From: an uncultured Ruminococcus sp.
Lineage (GTDB): Bacteria; Bacillota; Clostridia; Oscillospirales; Ruminococcaceae
NCBI GenBank assembly: GCA_947177935.1
Contig: CAMWWG010000074.1
Span: 1 to 5,708, forward strand
Direction: 5' to 3'
Length of the DNA: 5,708 nucleotides
In this document: in pieces, positions 5,335 through 5,708 of the stretch
How positions within the stretch are numbered: the stretch's first letter is position 1
Layout of the letters: every line of letters begins with the position of its first letter
Notes under the pieces: model-generated
What the model was told of the DNA's origin: nothing
Databases searched by the model: none
The model's input: the letters and a program-made list of their open reading frames with translations, nothing else
Made by a program: the position numbers and the translations under genes

Positions 5335-5703
5335 TTAACTTTTCATCCGCTTTTTGAAACAAAGCGACGCCAGTAATCCGGCAAGGAGTGCCGCTGTAAT
5401 CCCCCCGGCGGCGGCGCTCATCCCACCGGATAAGATTCCCAGTGCGCCTTTTTCCGCCACGGCATCCCTTACGCCCTGCGCCAGGAGATGTCCGAAACCT
5501 GTCAGGGGAACGGATGCCCCTGCGCCGGCGAATTCCACAAGCGGCTGATAAATCCCGACGGCGGACAGAATCACGCCTGTGATGACATAAGCCGTGAGGA
5601 TTCTTGCCGGGGTTAATTTCGTATAATCAATGAATAATTGCCCGATGGCACAGATGACACCACCGACAAAAAAAGCTTTGATTAATTCCAGAATGATTTG
5701 CAT
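5335..5703 (-). CDS. spoVAE: Stage V sporulation protein AE (SpoVAE)
   Basis: The protein has 122 residues, close to the roughly 116 of Bacillus SpoVAE. Characteristic stretches are FFVGGVICAIGQLFIDYTKL (residues 11-30), TPAR (31-34) and LVEFAGAGASVPLTGFG (55-71). Three hydrophobic, membrane-spanning stretches are visible at about 6-26, 34-54 and 88-116, and the C-terminus is basic (KKRMK). Known role: part of the SpoVA channel in the inner forespore membrane that moves calcium dipicolinate into the spore and out again on germination; in Bacillus the operon is transcribed under sigma-G. In other spore-formers it follows spoVAC and spoVAD, which would lie beyond the right edge here, making this the last gene of that operon. 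Its start ATG is 5 bases from the window end, so the ribosome binding site cannot be seen. The gene is GC-richer than the neighbouring LRR sequence. Confidence 0.93.
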   Translation of the reverse strand: MQIILELIKAFFVGGVICAIGQLFIDYTKLTPARILTAYVITGVILSAVGIYQPLVEFAGAGASVPLTGFGHLLAQGVRDAVAEKGALGILSGGMSAAAGGITAALLAGLLASLCFKKRMKS

Positions 5704-5708
5704 TAAAT

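Overview
The window looks like part of a chromosome from an anaerobic, spore-forming, fibre- or starch-associated Firmicute of the Ruminococcus type (Oscillospiraceae/Ruminococcaceae). The grounds are three type I dockerin proteins within 5.7 kb, BspA-like leucine-rich repeats of the LRR_5 kind, a spoVAE sporulation gene, AT-rich Gram-positive promoters and GGAG-type ribosome binding sites. The species cannot be fixed from the sequence alone.

Layout from left to right. (1) Positions 1-773 hold the 3' end of a forward gene for a leucine-rich-repeat protein with a C-terminal dockerin; its start lies outside the window. A hairpin terminator follows at 797-831. (2) A near-consensus sigma-A promoter (852-880) drives a two-gene unit: a small cytoplasmic SGNH/GDSL-type hydrolase (929-1603), then prfB, peptide chain release factor 2 (1638-2759). 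This unit ends at a hairpin terminator (2785-2817). (3) A second near-consensus promoter (2873-2901) drives two tightly packed genes for exported dockerin proteins. The first (2966-3814) carries a signal peptide, an unrecognised probably beta-rich domain and an unusual dockerin. The second (3820-5268) carries a signal peptide, a BspA-like LRR domain and a dockerin much like that of the first gene in the window. (4) A symmetrical hairpin (5275-5309) serves as terminator in both directions. (5) spoVAE (5335-5703) lies on the minus strand and converges on that hairpin.

How the genes fit together: the three dockerin proteins are secreted and should dock onto cohesin-bearing scaffoldins of a cellulosome- or amylosome-like complex on the cell surface. 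None has a recognisable catalytic domain, so they are more likely binding, adhesion or structural parts than enzymes. The SGNH hydrolase and prfB are intracellular, and prfB is housekeeping. SpoVAE belongs to the dipicolinic acid transport machinery of the forespore. The window is therefore ordinary core genes interleaved with accessory surface-complex genes.

No RNA genes, CRISPR arrays, insertion sequences or attachment sites were seen. No stretch over 300 bases lacks a gene; the longest gap is 2760-2965, which contains a terminator, a promoter and a short leader. The most unusual points are the unknown dockerin-borne domain with a long inter-motif linker, a Lys in place of the conserved block III Asn of the SGNH hydrolase, a competing better-placed ATG ahead of the unknown dockerin gene, and a prfB without the usual programmed frameshift.
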